A DNA stretch of 64,000 nt from Lutibacter agarilyticus (GTDB lineage Bacteria; Bacteroidota; Bacteroidia; Flavobacteriales; Flavobacteriaceae): contig NZ_FZNT01000003.1 in NCBI RefSeq assembly GCF_900188235.1, positions 124,001-188,000 of the forward strand, given 5' to 3'. Made by a program: the position numbers and the translations under genes. Under the pieces are notes generated by a model, which had not been told where the DNA came from, did not search any database, and worked only from the letters and a program-made list of their open reading frames with translations. Shown one piece after another: positions 1 to 8,521 of this stretch; position 1 is the stretch's first letter, and each line of letters starts with the position of its first letter.

Positions 1-168
1 TTCTGAAAATCGTTCTACTACATTTTTTGAAGATGCTTCAACTATTACTTCTTTTTTGACTAATAATAGCTCATCCTTACTTGTTGAAGAATTAGAATTG
101 GCTACAAAAATAAAACTACTTAAAAGCAGTATAAGAATGAGTGCGGAATATTTTATATATTTTTTCAA
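1..168 (-). CDS. Putative exported protein, N-terminal fragment (cut by window edge)
   Basis: On the minus strand a reading frame opens with TTG at 168 and runs off the left edge, giving 56 residues. It begins MKKYIKYSAL, followed by a strongly hydrophobic stretch (about residues 8-24) and then a polar Ser/Thr/Lys-rich segment. This is the layout of a Sec signal peptide or a single N-terminal membrane anchor. No ATG lies in frame between the upstream stop and this TTG, so TTG is the only usual start. The function cannot be told from the fragment. It lies downstream of the DUF349 gene but is separated from it by a terminator, so it is probably a separate transcription unit. Confidence 0.55.
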   Translation of the reverse strand, partial: MKKYIKYSALILILLLSSFIFVANSNSSTSKDELLLVKKEVIVEASSKNVVERFSE

Positions 169-324
169 ATGAGGCTTTGGAGCTTTTAAACACGCAAATT
201 AATAATCAATTTTATATTATCAAAAGACTAGAGCAATTTTAACGTAAATTTTAGCTTACTCTATATTCTCTAATCCTTTAATAATTATGCTTTTCTATTT
301 TCAAAAGATTACTTCTTTTAAATA

Positions 325-354
325 AAAAAGCCTGCATTAGCAGGCTTTCTTTTA
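325..354 (-). terminator. Rho-independent terminator after the DUF349 gene
   Basis: An inverted repeat AAGCCTGC / GCAGGCTT with a short ATTA loop is flanked by A and T tracts. It sits just past the stop codon at 356 of the minus-strand DUF349 gene and would end the five-gene minus-strand run. Confidence 0.8.
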
Positions 355-355
355 T

Positions 356-2302
356 TTAATACTCTAATTCTCTTAGGTATTTAAGTTTGGTTTTCCAGAT
401 TGTTAATTTCTCTTTAATAGTATTTATTTGTTCGTGTACATTTTTAACCAACGGATTGTCATCACTTACGTTTGAAATAAAACCAATATTATTTTCCAAT
501 TGTTGGATTTCACGAACAGACTCATCAATCTTTTTTCTAACAAATAATTGCTCTGAATCTATTTTTCTATAATTTTTTTGTTCAAGATAACTGTTCACCA
601 AATTAGTAAATTTAATCATTTCCATTTCACTTTGATCAATATCACTATTGCTAACAATTTTATCTAATAACTTATTGAATTTCATTTCAATATGTCTCAT
701 ATCATATGGAACCCTACCTAACTCTCTCCATTCCGAAATATACGTATTTAACTTATCTAACGTCATCGTTTTTTCGGTTTCAAACTGCTCTTTGATTGTT
801 TTTAACAACGCTTTCTTTTTTGTAAAAACACCTAATTCAAGTTGATTTCCTTCTTCTTGTTTTTTATGCAATCTATCAAAATAATGATTACACGCATCTT
901 TAAATTCTTTCCAAAGTTTATCAGAATATTTTCTTGGCACATGTCCAATTTTCTTCCAATCAGATTGAATTTTTTTCATCACTTCCGTTGCTGACTCCCA
1001 GTCATCACTGTCTTTTAAAGCTATTGCTTCCTCAATAAGAAGTTTCTTTTTATTTAAGTTTTCTAGATGATCTTTCTTTACATCTTTAAAAAACTTGTTT
1101 TTTTCATTATTAAAATTTTTAGTGGCATCTTTAAATTTTGCCCAAATTTTATCACTTTTTCCTCTTGGCACTTGACCAACGGCAAAAAACTTGGCTCTTA
1201 AAGCTTCTATTTCATTGATACTTTTTTGCCAATCGTTTCTTGAGGTGTTTTTTGAAGTATCAACTGCTTCAATTTCATTTATTACTGCTAATTTTTTATC
1301 GATATTCTCCTCGTATTTAGACTTCAAATCCTTGAAAAAATCATGACGTTTATCGTGTACTTTTTTTGTTGCAGCGCTAAAACGTTCCCAAACCTCATCT
1401 CTATATTCTCTTGCTACAGGACCAACTTCTTCTTTCCAAAGTTTATGCAACACTTGCAATTCTTTAAATGCTTGGTTAATATCCTCAGAATCAGCCAATA
1501 TTTCAGCTTGAGCAACTAATTTTAGTTTTTCTTCTAAATTGTGTTTAAAATCTAGTTCACGTAAATCATTACTTATATGTAATAAATCGTAAAAACGCTC
1601 AACATGGTGATGGTATGTTCTCCAAATATCATTGTATTTTGCTCTTGGAACTGGCCCCGTTTGTTGCCATTTTGTTTGAATTTCTTTGAAGTTTTTATAC
1701 ATAACTCCACCATCATCAGAGTTATCTACTAATCTTTTTAAATCTTCAATAATCTCAAGTTTAGCTTCTAAATTATCATTTAATTGCTTTTCTTGATTTG
1801 CAAAAAACTCATTTCGCTTCACTTTATAATCGTACAAATAACTATTATAAGTAGATTTTAACGGATTACTATATTGAAAATCAACAATATCACCACCTTC
1901 AATTAAAAACTTTTCTTTTTCTTGCTTTAATAACTTTCCAAATTCAACATTAAAAATAGTTTTAATGTTATTTACATTCGTATTTATACTTTGAACCTCG
2001 TTACCGTGAATTAATTTCCCTAACTCAGCTACTAATTCTTCTAAACTAAATTTGCTATAATCAATCAATTCAATTGAAGTGTGCTCTACTTTTTCAGAAC
2101 TTTCAGCAATTTTATCTTCAATTTCTTCAATTGCTTTGTTTTCTAATAACTTTATTTCAGTAGTTGCTATTTTTTTAACTTCAGCTGGTGCTTCAATTTT
2201 CTTTATTTCTTCTTTTAATTCAGAATTATCAGTAGTACTTTTTACTTCTTCAGAAGATGAAGTGCTATCTTCCATCGGTAATTTATGCTCTTGGTCTAAC
2301 AT
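356..2302 (-). CDS. DUF349 repeat protein
   Basis: A 648-residue, very charged, largely helical protein. The first 90 residues are low-complexity and rich in Glu/Lys/Ser. The rest holds five or more DUF349 repeats, recognisable by recurring W-x-x-x-G-x-V-P-R and W-x-x-F motifs (for example around residues 212-225, 365-385 and 450-465). There is no signal peptide and no membrane segment, so it is probably cytoplasmic. DUF349 proteins are common in Bacteroidota and Actinobacteria; their biochemical role is unknown to me. It is the last gene of a run after aroE (120-bp gap) and is followed by a terminator. The family call is secure and the function open. Confidence 0.9.
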   Translation of the reverse strand: MLDQEHKLPMEDSTSSSEEVKSTTDNSELKEEIKKIEAPAEVKKIATTEIKLLENKAIEEIEDKIAESSEKVEHTSIELIDYSKFSLEELVAELGKLIHGNEVQSINTNVNNIKTIFNVEFGKLLKQEKEKFLIEGGDIVDFQYSNPLKSTYNSYLYDYKVKRNEFFANQEKQLNDNLEAKLEIIEDLKRLVDNSDDGGVMYKNFKEIQTKWQQTGPVPRAKYNDIWRTYHHHVERFYDLLHISNDLRELDFKHNLEEKLKLVAQAEILADSEDINQAFKELQVLHKLWKEEVGPVAREYRDEVWERFSAATKKVHDKRHDFFKDLKSKYEENIDKKLAVINEIEAVDTSKNTSRNDWQKSINEIEALRAKFFAVGQVPRGKSDKIWAKFKDATKNFNNEKNKFFKDVKKDHLENLNKKKLLIEEAIALKDSDDWESATEVMKKIQSDWKKIGHVPRKYSDKLWKEFKDACNHYFDRLHKKQEEGNQLELGVFTKKKALLKTIKEQFETEKTMTLDKLNTYISEWRELGRVPYDMRHIEMKFNKLLDKIVSNSDIDQSEMEMIKFTNLVNSYLEQKNYRKIDSEQLFVRKKIDESVREIQQLENNIGFISNVSDDNPLVKNVHEQINTIKEKLTIWKTKLKYLRELEY

Positions 2303-2422
2303 ATTAGAATGTTTAAGGTTCGTTAAAATTAATTAAAATTAGTAATATATTTTAGTACTAATTCTACTTCTTTATAAGATGATGATTATTAATAAAAGTT
2401 GCGTGAATTTGTAAAATACTTT

Positions 2423-3169
2423 TTACGAATTCCATATTTCCCATGACTTCTCTGCTTGCAACTGAAGCATTTCAAAACCATTCTTAACTGCTGCACCTCG
2501 TTTTTTTGCTTCACTTAAAAATTTAGTTTCTTCAGGATTGTAAATTAAGTCGAAAAATAAATGTTTTTCTGTTATAAATTGAAATGGTATATTTGGACAT
2601 TCATCAATATTTGGATGTGTTCCAATAGGTGTACAATTAACAACTATGGTATGTTTTTCTAAAATTTCTTCATTTAATGCTGAATATAAAAACATGTTTT
2701 CATCTACTTTTCTTGAAACAAATTTATAGTCAATATTCATTTTTTTTAAAGCATACGCAATTGCTTTTGAGGCACCACCGGTTCCTAAAATGAGTGCATT
2801 TTTATGATGCTCCTTGATAAATGGTTCTATGGATTTTTGAAATCCATAATAATCTGTATTATAACCTACTAATTTATTATCATCGGTTACTTTAATGGTA
2901 TTTACAGCTCCAATTTTTTTTGCATCTTCATCAATAGCATCTAAGTATCGCATTACAGCTTCTTTATAAGGAATTGTAACATTTATTCCCCTGTACTCAT
3001 CCTCTCTATGGTATAACAAAAATGGAAATTCTTCAATTTCAGGAATATCAAAATTACCATACTTATACTCTTTCAATCCAAGTTTTTCAAATTTTTCAGA
3101 AAAATATTTTCTAGAAAATGAATAGGAAATATTTTTTCCTAATAAGCCAAATTTAGTTCTATTACTCAT
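2423..3169 (-). CDS. aroE: Shikimate dehydrogenase (NADP+)
   Basis: At 248 residues it is slightly shorter than the usual 270. It reduces 3-dehydroshikimate to shikimate in the aromatic amino-acid pathway. Visible motifs are a substrate-binding Ser pair in SYSFS (15-19), NVTIPYK with the catalytic Lys at 69, GAVNT (87-91), NTD with the catalytic Asp at 106, the glycine-rich nucleotide loop LGTGGASKA (128-136), and a C-terminal MLQLQA helix. The start overlaps the end of the upstream DUF368 gene by 8 bp, so the two are co-transcribed and probably translationally coupled. Pairing with lipid-carrier translocases is an operon convenience rather than a pathway link. Confidence 0.95.
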   Translation of the reverse strand: MSNRTKFGLLGKNISYSFSRKYFSEKFEKLGLKEYKYGNFDIPEIEEFPFLLYHREDEYRGINVTIPYKEAVMRYLDAIDEDAKKIGAVNTIKVTDDNKLVGYNTDYYGFQKSIEPFIKEHHKNALILGTGGASKAIAYALKKMNIDYKFVSRKVDENMFLYSALNEEILEKHTIVVNCTPIGTHPNIDECPNIPFQFITEKHLFFDLIYNPEETKFLSEAKKRGAAVKNGFEMLQLQAEKSWEIWNS

Positions 3170-4184
3170 CTATATATTCTTTTCGTTCTGTACCGTATGT
3201 ATCTAATAACAAAATAATTCCTAAACCAATTACTATAAAAAGTATAGCAATCCAAGTTTCATTTTGTGTAAAGTCTGGAAAATAACGTGTGTAATTTTCA
3301 ATAATGTTATTTCCCCTAGCATCAAACAATGCTTTACCGTTTTCAATTTTATAAATTTCTTTTTTCCAAGGCCAAACTATGCCCAAAGAACCAGCTATAA
3401 AACCAATTATTGCGGCGGTTACAATTTGATGCCACCTTTTTAAAACATATCCTAAAATATGAGATATAACCACCAAACCAAACGCTGAACCTGCGGTAAA
3501 TGTTACTATTATTTTTAAATAACGTAATTGTTCTACATTGTCTATAAAACTAAAATCTCCCGTGACTACTTGTGTCAATGTTTGCAATAAAACCGTTACA
3601 GAATCAACCAATAAAAGCATATAATTACCTAACAATATCAAAATAAAGGACCCGGATAGGCCGGGTAAAGTCATTCCTGAAACCCCAATTATACCGCAAA
3701 TAAAAACAAACCAAAGGTTATCATTCTCTTTTGCCGGACTCATAAAACTTATTGCCAAACCCAAAGAAACGCCAATAACTAATGATATAATATTTTGAAA
3801 ACGCCAATCATTAAAATCTTTTGAAATATAATAAATTGAGCCCAAAATCATTCCAAAAAAAGAACTCCACACATACAATTCATAATTGTTTAACAAATAA
3901 TCGAGTACCAAAGAAATTGAAAAGTAACTAAACATACTTCCTCCAAAAACAAGTATTAAAAAAGTACCGTTTACATAATTGTAAAAACTCTTAAATCTTC
4001 CATTAATTATCAATAAAAAAGCCTTGTAATTTATTTTTTTGAAGGAATAAATCATTTCTTCATAAAAACCTAAAACAAAAGAAACGGTGCCTCCAGATAC
4101 TCCAGGAACTTTGTTTGCAGCTCCCATAGAAAGGCCCTTTAGAAAAAGGAAAAATTTATCAAATAAATTTCGTTCTTTCGACAT
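3162..4184 (-). CDS. DUF368 membrane protein, polyprenyl-phosphate translocase family (copy 2)
   Basis: A 340-residue polytopic membrane protein with about eight to ten hydrophobic helices. It carries both hallmark loops of DUF368: MGAANKVPGVSGGT near residues 20-33 and the related half-repeat LPGLSGSF near residues 172-179, an internal duplication. DUF368 proteins (PopT type) have been shown in other bacteria to return undecaprenyl phosphate across the inner membrane for reuse in wall and envelope synthesis; I infer the same role here. The gene lies 6 bp after the paralogous DUF368 gene and overlaps aroE. Compared with copy 1, the Asp in the first loop (AAD) is replaced by Asn (AAN). Confidence 0.9.
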   Translation of the reverse strand: MSKERNLFDKFFLFLKGLSMGAANKVPGVSGGTVSFVLGFYEEMIYSFKKINYKAFLLIINGRFKSFYNYVNGTFLILVFGGSMFSYFSISLVLDYLLNNYELYVWSSFFGMILGSIYYISKDFNDWRFQNIISLVIGVSLGLAISFMSPAKENDNLWFVFICGIIGVSGMTLPGLSGSFILILLGNYMLLLVDSVTVLLQTLTQVVTGDFSFIDNVEQLRYLKIIVTFTAGSAFGLVVISHILGYVLKRWHQIVTAAIIGFIAGSLGIVWPWKKEIYKIENGKALFDARGNNIIENYTRYFPDFTQNETWIAILFIVIGLGIILLLDTYGTERKEYIDE

Positions 4185-4190
4185 TGCTTT

Positions 4191-5120
4191 TTATTTATTT
4201 GAAAGATTTGCTATTTTTTCTAACATTATAATTACAGCAAAACCGACAATACTTAATAGTATTGCGGCCATTAATTGAGGATTTCCATCAAATGAAAATG
4301 GAGAAATACTTTGTTCATTAAAAGGAACATTTTCTCCGTGTGAATTTATGCGCCAAGTGAGCGTTTCTTTCCAAGGCCAAATTTTATTTAATGAACCTAA
4401 AATAAAACCTGTTAGCACTGCCAATGTTAAATTTTTATAATGTGCAAACAGCCACTTTAAAACTTTTGAAAATGATAACAAACCTACTACAGCTCCAGCA
4501 GCTAGAAATCCTAACATTTTTATATCCTTGTCATGTATTGCATCTAAAACTGGTTTATAAGCACCTAAAAGCACTAATATAAATGACCCCGAAATACCTG
4601 GTAAAATCATAGCACAAATTGCAATTGACCCCGCTAAAAATATAAATAAAGGTGATGAATTTGCTGAAACCAACGGCTCTAAGGTTGTAATATAATAGGC
4701 TACAACAGCTCCAACTAACAAAAATACAATTGTTAAAATATTCCAACGGGTAATTTGTTTTCCAATGTATAAGATGCTTGCCAACACCAAACCAAAAAAG
4801 AATGACCAAACTAAAATAGGTTTATTCTCTAACAACCAAGATATTAACTTAGCTAATGATAAAATACTAATAAAAATACCGACTAATAATGAAAATAAAA
4901 AATTCCCGTTTACTGCTCTCCAAGCAGCCCTAAGCCCTTGGTTTTTTAACATTTTTAGCGTAGTGAAATTTACGGAACTTATTGAAGTAAGTAATTCTTC
5001 ATAAATACCAGAAATAAAAGCAATTGTTCCTCCAGAAACTCCAGGCACAACATCTGCCGCTCCCATTGCCATTCCTTTCAATGAAATAATTACGTAATCT
5101 ATTAATTTTCTTGATTGCAT
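4191..5120 (-). CDS. DUF368 membrane protein, polyprenyl-phosphate translocase family (copy 1)
   Basis: A 309-residue polytopic inner-membrane protein. The first signature loop MGAADVVPGVSGGT (about residues 17-30) and the second half-repeat LPGISGSF (about 165-172) match DUF368. The family includes PopT-type translocases that recycle the C55 lipid carrier. It is followed after 6 bp by a second DUF368 gene, so the two are a tandem duplication expressed together. They could be redundant, form a heteromer or differ in substrate. The start is the ATG at 5120, only 35 bp after the stop of the upstream TPR gene. Confidence 0.92.
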   Translation of the reverse strand: MQSRKLIDYVIISLKGMAMGAADVVPGVSGGTIAFISGIYEELLTSISSVNFTTLKMLKNQGLRAAWRAVNGNFLFSLLVGIFISILSLAKLISWLLENKPILVWSFFFGLVLASILYIGKQITRWNILTIVFLLVGAVVAYYITTLEPLVSANSSPLFIFLAGSIAICAMILPGISGSFILVLLGAYKPVLDAIHDKDIKMLGFLAAGAVVGLLSFSKVLKWLFAHYKNLTLAVLTGFILGSLNKIWPWKETLTWRINSHGENVPFNEQSISPFSFDGNPQLMAAILLSIVGFAVIIMLEKIANLSNK

Positions 5121-5155
5121 ATGTCTGTAAAATTAGTCAGACAAATGTAGTATTT

Positions 5156-6553
5156 TTATGAGGAAGTTTTTTTGAATTCATTTATTATATCCTGCACACT
5201 TTCCATTTGATATACTTCTATAAATAATTCTTTAAATATTGTTTGGTATTCAAAATCTATTACCAAAGCTTGTTTTAAATAAAATGCCCCTTTTTCAAAA
5301 TTTTTAAATTTAAAATACAAACCACTTAATCTATAATCTATTTCGGCAAAGTCGGTAAAATATGTTTTTGCTTTTAACAAATTTGTTAAAGCATCTTCAT
5401 AATCACCTAAAAAGCACAGTACATCAGCCAAACCTACCCAAATTTCAATATCGTAATCTTGTAAAGTAATACAACGCTGAAAAGCTTCTATAGCTTCTTC
5501 AAAATAGTTCAATTTCAAATTAATTTCAGCATATTTACGCCAATACAAGGTATTATTTTCGTCAATTTCTAAGGCTTTATTTACATAAAATAAGGCTTTA
5601 TTGTATTTTTTTTGTTTTAAAACTAGGTTTGTTAAAACAATCCAAGCTTTATCTAACAAAGGATCTTCGTGTACTGCTTTCTTGTAGAATTGAGTGGCCA
5701 AAGAATACATTTCTAATTTCTCATAACATTCCCCAATTCTTAAAAACACAAAGGCTGTAGCATCGTCTAATTCTAAGGTTGCTTTGTAATTCTCAATAGC
5801 GTCTTCAAATTGATTTAGTTTTTCTAAGGTTTTTGCCTTTTCTAAATAAGCACCAACAAAATACTCATCAATAACAATTGCATAATCAAAAGCTCTTGCA
5901 GCTTCTTCGTATTGTTCTAAAATAAAATATTGCCTTCCTAATTGATGCCAAGCAACTTCACTATATGGATCTTTGTCTATATATTTATTTAAATAATCAA
6001 CTGCTTCTTGATGTTTACTTTCCATATCAAAACAGTACACTACATTATATAGAGAAGAATAATCTTCAAAATCTACTTCTAAGCATTTTGCAAAATTTAA
6101 CCGTGCTTCATCAAAATCATCAAGAAACAAATATTCCATACCAATCATAGCCAACACATCTGCTTTTTCATCGGTATATGCCAAAGCTATTGTTAATAAA
6201 TCAATGGCTTTTTTATGGTTGTCTCGTTTTGAAAAAATACTTGCTTGCTGCACATACACCTCATCATTGGTTGGTTCAATGGCTTGAATTTCTCTCAATA
6301 ATATTCCTGCAGCATCAAATTCATCATCAAAAATCAATAATTCGGCTTGTAATAATTTTAAAATAATTGAGTTTGGATGTTGTTTAAGACCAAGTTTAAT
6401 TGCCTTTTTAGCCAACGCATTTTTACCAGAATCTATATAATAATGTATAATCTCCTCAAATTCAACAGAATCAAAAAAATAAACGCTATTTGTTTTTAGC
6501 ATTGATTCGAATTTTGTAAGCGGTATGTTATTTTCGTTTGGAGTTAAAGACAT
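5156..6553 (-). CDS. Tetratricopeptide-repeat protein
   Basis: From the ATG at 6553 (MSLTPNE) it has 465 residues and consists almost entirely of TPR helices, with repeated A-x-x-x-Y/F-x-x-A/P patterns and acidic linkers. No signal peptide or membrane segment is visible, so it should be a cytoplasmic scaffold. The frame is open further upstream to 6649, but those 32 residues (MLINMLKTFRTYF...) do not look like TPR sequence. They also approach the divergent pyrR promoter, so I prefer the inner start. It heads the run TPR-DUF368-DUF368-aroE-DUF349. The partner is unknown. Confidence 0.85.
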   Translation of the reverse strand: MSLTPNENNIPLTKFESMLKTNSVYFFDSVEFEEIIHYYIDSGKNALAKKAIKLGLKQHPNSIILKLLQAELLIFDDEFDAAGILLREIQAIEPTNDEVYVQQASIFSKRDNHKKAIDLLTIALAYTDEKADVLAMIGMEYLFLDDFDEARLNFAKCLEVDFEDYSSLYNVVYCFDMESKHQEAVDYLNKYIDKDPYSEVAWHQLGRQYFILEQYEEAARAFDYAIVIDEYFVGAYLEKAKTLEKLNQFEDAIENYKATLELDDATAFVFLRIGECYEKLEMYSLATQFYKKAVHEDPLLDKAWIVLTNLVLKQKKYNKALFYVNKALEIDENNTLYWRKYAEINLKLNYFEEAIEAFQRCITLQDYDIEIWVGLADVLCFLGDYEDALTNLLKAKTYFTDFAEIDYRLSGLYFKFKNFEKGAFYLKQALVIDFEYQTIFKELFIEVYQMESVQDIINEFKKTSS

Positions 6554-6656
6554 AAATGTAATTGAATAATTACTACGAGTATAAAAGTACAAGAACAACT
6601 CATAATTTTTAAAATAAGTTCTAAATGTTTTTAACATATTAATTAACAAAATGCTT

Positions 6657-6664
6657 TATATTTG
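6657..6664 (+). promoter_or_regulatory. -7 box of the pyrR promoter
   Basis: TATATTTG fits the Bacteroidota -7 consensus TAnnTTTG. It would place the transcription start near 6670, about 20 bp before the preferred pyrR ATG at 6691. A clear -33 TTG at the usual distance is not visible, so the promoter may be weak or need help. Confidence 0.6.
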
Positions 6665-6668
6665 TATT

Positions 6669-6683
6669 CCAAACAATGTTTGG
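6669..6683. promoter_or_regulatory. Perfect palindrome at the predicted pyrR transcription start
   Basis: CCAAACA-A-TGTTTGG is a perfect 7-bp inverted repeat around one base. It lies directly at the predicted transcription start and just before the pyrR ATG at 6691. It could be an operator, or as RNA a small 5-bp hairpin at the very 5' end of the pyr mRNA. The upstream in-frame ATG at 6676 falls inside it, which is one reason to prefer the ATG at 6691. Confidence 0.45.
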
Positions 6684-6690
6684 TACTACC

Positions 6691-7230
6691 ATGAGTAAAA
6701 AAACACTTCTTAACTCAAAAGAAATTGATATTATTTTACATCGATTGGCTTGTCAGTTAATTGAAAATCATCATAATTTTGAGAACACCGTACTTATTGG
6801 AATTCAGCCAAGAGGTACTTTTTTAGCTGAACGCTTAGTTGCTATATTAGAGAACGACTACAACATTCCGAAAATAGAATTTGGACAACTAGATATCACT
6901 TTTTATAGAGATGACTTTAGACGACGTGAAGCACCATTAGGTGCCAATAAAACAACTATTAATTTTATTGTTGAAGATAAAAATGTTGTTTTTATTGATG
7001 ATGTGCTCTTTTCAGGAAGAAGTATTCGTGCGGCATTAACTGCAATTCAATCATTTGGAAGACCTGCTGATATTGAACTATTAGTACTAATTGATCGAAG
7101 GTTTAGCCGTCACCTACCTATTCAGCCAGATTACAGAGGTAGACAGGTTGATGTGATTAACCAAGAAAGAGTAACCGTAAATTGGAAAGATAAAGATGGT
7201 GAAGATACCGTATATATTATAAATAATTAA
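6691..7230 (+). CDS. pyrR: PyrR bifunctional pyr operon regulator / uracil phosphoribosyltransferase
   Basis: A 179-residue type I phosphoribosyltransferase from the ATG at 6691 (MSKKTLLNSKEID). The PRPP-binding motif VVFIDDVLFSGRS is clear (about residues 99-111 from this start), as are the IQPRG loop and LDITFYRDD, all typical of PyrR. Members convert uracil plus PRPP to UMP, and in Firmicutes bind pyr mRNA. Whether the Bacteroidota protein binds RNA is not known to me, and no Firmicutes-type anti-antiterminator leader is visible here. It is followed 4 bp later by pyrB, so it heads a pyrimidine operon. Confidence 0.93.
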   Translation: MSKKTLLNSKEIDIILHRLACQLIENHHNFENTVLIGIQPRGTFLAERLVAILENDYNIPKIEFGQLDITFYRDDFRRREAPLGANKTTINFIVEDKNVVFIDDVLFSGRSIRAALTAIQSFGRPADIELLVLIDRRFSRHLPIQPDYRGRQVDVINQERVTVNWKDKDGEDTVYIINN

Positions 7231-7234
7231 GTAG

Positions 7235-8164
7235 ATGAGTCAGTTAAGCGTAAAACACCTAATAGGTATAAAACATATAAATGAAGCTGATATTAATTTA
7301 ATTTTTGAAACAGCCGATCATTTTAAAGAAGTAATTAACCGACCAATTAAAAAAGTTCCCTCGCTTCGAGATATTACTATTGCCAATTTATTTTTTGAAA
7401 ATAGTACCCGAACAAAACTTTCATTTGAATTGGCTGAAAAGCGTTTATCAGCCGATATTATTAATTTTTCTGCCAGTCAATCTTCTGTAAAAAAAGGGGA
7501 AACATTAATTGATACTGCTAACAATATTTTATCAATGAAAGTTGATTTAATTGTGATGCGTCATCCTAATGTTGGAGCTTGTGATTTTTTATCAAAACAC
7601 GTAAATGCTCGTATTGTAAATGCTGGAGACGGAACACACGAACATCCAACACAGGCATTATTAGACTCGTACTCTATTCGTGAAAAGCTAGGAAGCGTAA
7701 CGGGTAAAAAGGTTGTAATTGTGGGTGATATTTTACATTCGCGTGTAGCACTCTCAAATATTTATGCTTTAAAATTACAAGGTGCTGAAGTAAAAGTTTG
7801 CGGACCAAAAACTTTAATTCCAAAATATATTGAAAGCTTAGGTGTTGGTGTTGAATACGATATTAAAAAAGCTTTGGAATGGTGTGATGTTGCCAATGTT
7901 TTAAGAGTTCAAAATGAACGCATGGCAATTAATTATTTCCCATCAACAAGAGAGTATGCGCAACTTTTTGGTATTAACAAACCGTTATTAGATTCATTAT
8001 CTAAAAAAATTGTAATTATGCACCCTGGACCTATAAACAGAGGGGTTGAAATTACTAGTGAAGTTGCAAACTCAGATCAATCAATCATCTTAAATCAAGT
8101 TGAAAATGGTGTTGCTGTTAGAATGGCTGTAATTTATTTATTAGCCGAACAAATTCAAAGATAA
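7235..8164 (+). CDS. pyrB: Aspartate carbamoyltransferase catalytic subunit
   Basis: A 309-residue enzyme of the ATCase family that makes N-carbamoyl-L-aspartate in de novo pyrimidine synthesis. The carbamoyl-phosphate loop STRT (57-60) is followed by KLSFE. HPTQALLD (about residue 137) and the aspartate-site HPGPINRG (about 262-269) are present. No regulatory subunit gene (pyrI) follows, so the enzyme is probably an unregulated trimer or is controlled through PyrR upstream. The start lies 4 bp after the pyrR stop. Confidence 0.96.
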   Translation: MSQLSVKHLIGIKHINEADINLIFETADHFKEVINRPIKKVPSLRDITIANLFFENSTRTKLSFELAEKRLSADIINFSASQSSVKKGETLIDTANNILSMKVDLIVMRHPNVGACDFLSKHVNARIVNAGDGTHEHPTQALLDSYSIREKLGSVTGKKVVIVGDILHSRVALSNIYALKLQGAEVKVCGPKTLIPKYIESLGVGVEYDIKKALEWCDVANVLRVQNERMAINYFPSTREYAQLFGINKPLLDSLSKKIVIMHPGPINRGVEITSEVANSDQSIILNQVENGVAVRMAVIYLLAEQIQR

Positions 8165-8170
8165 TAACCA

Positions 8171-8503
8171 ATGCATATTACTAAAAACAAACAATTTACT
8201 CAAATAAAACCAGAACAAGATTCTGTTAAAGATTTCTTTACAGATTTTATGAATCGGTACTCAGAATTTAAAAATGAACATTTATTGCTCGACTTTTCTG
8301 AAAAAATTAACACGAAAATTCAAGATTTATTCCTATTTTTGGATATAAGTACCACTCACAAAGAAAATGGTACAAGTTTTGTTATTATTTGTCAAGGTAT
8401 TGATATTGATGACATTCCGGATGAAATTAATGTAACACCAACATTTACTGAAGCCGTAGACATATTAGAAATGGATGCGATTGAACGAGATTTAGGATTT
8501 TAA
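8171..8503 (+). CDS. Small conserved STAS-like protein
   Basis: 110 residues, acidic, no signal peptide. The alternation of strands and helices (LLLDFS, TSFVIICQGID, TEAVDILEMDAIERDLGF) resembles an anti-sigma-antagonist (STAS-like) fold. The C-terminal pattern EAxDxLEMDxIERDLGF is highly conserved in flavobacteria. From memory, homologues are sometimes labelled ribonuclease Z because they lie beside rnz, but this protein has no metallo-beta-lactamase motif. It follows pyrB by 6 bp and belongs to the pyrR-rnz operon. Function unknown. Confidence 0.75.
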   Translation: MHITKNKQFTQIKPEQDSVKDFFTDFMNRYSEFKNEHLLLDFSEKINTKIQDLFLFLDISTTHKENGTSFVIICQGIDIDDIPDEINVTPTFTEAVDILEMDAIERDLGF

Positions 8504-8521
8504 AACACAAGTAGCTTATTG

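Noticed and set aside
8171-8503. Annotation of the 110-residue protein as ribonuclease Z
   Set aside because: It has no HxHxDH metal motif; the real RNase Z is encoded at 8878-9795.
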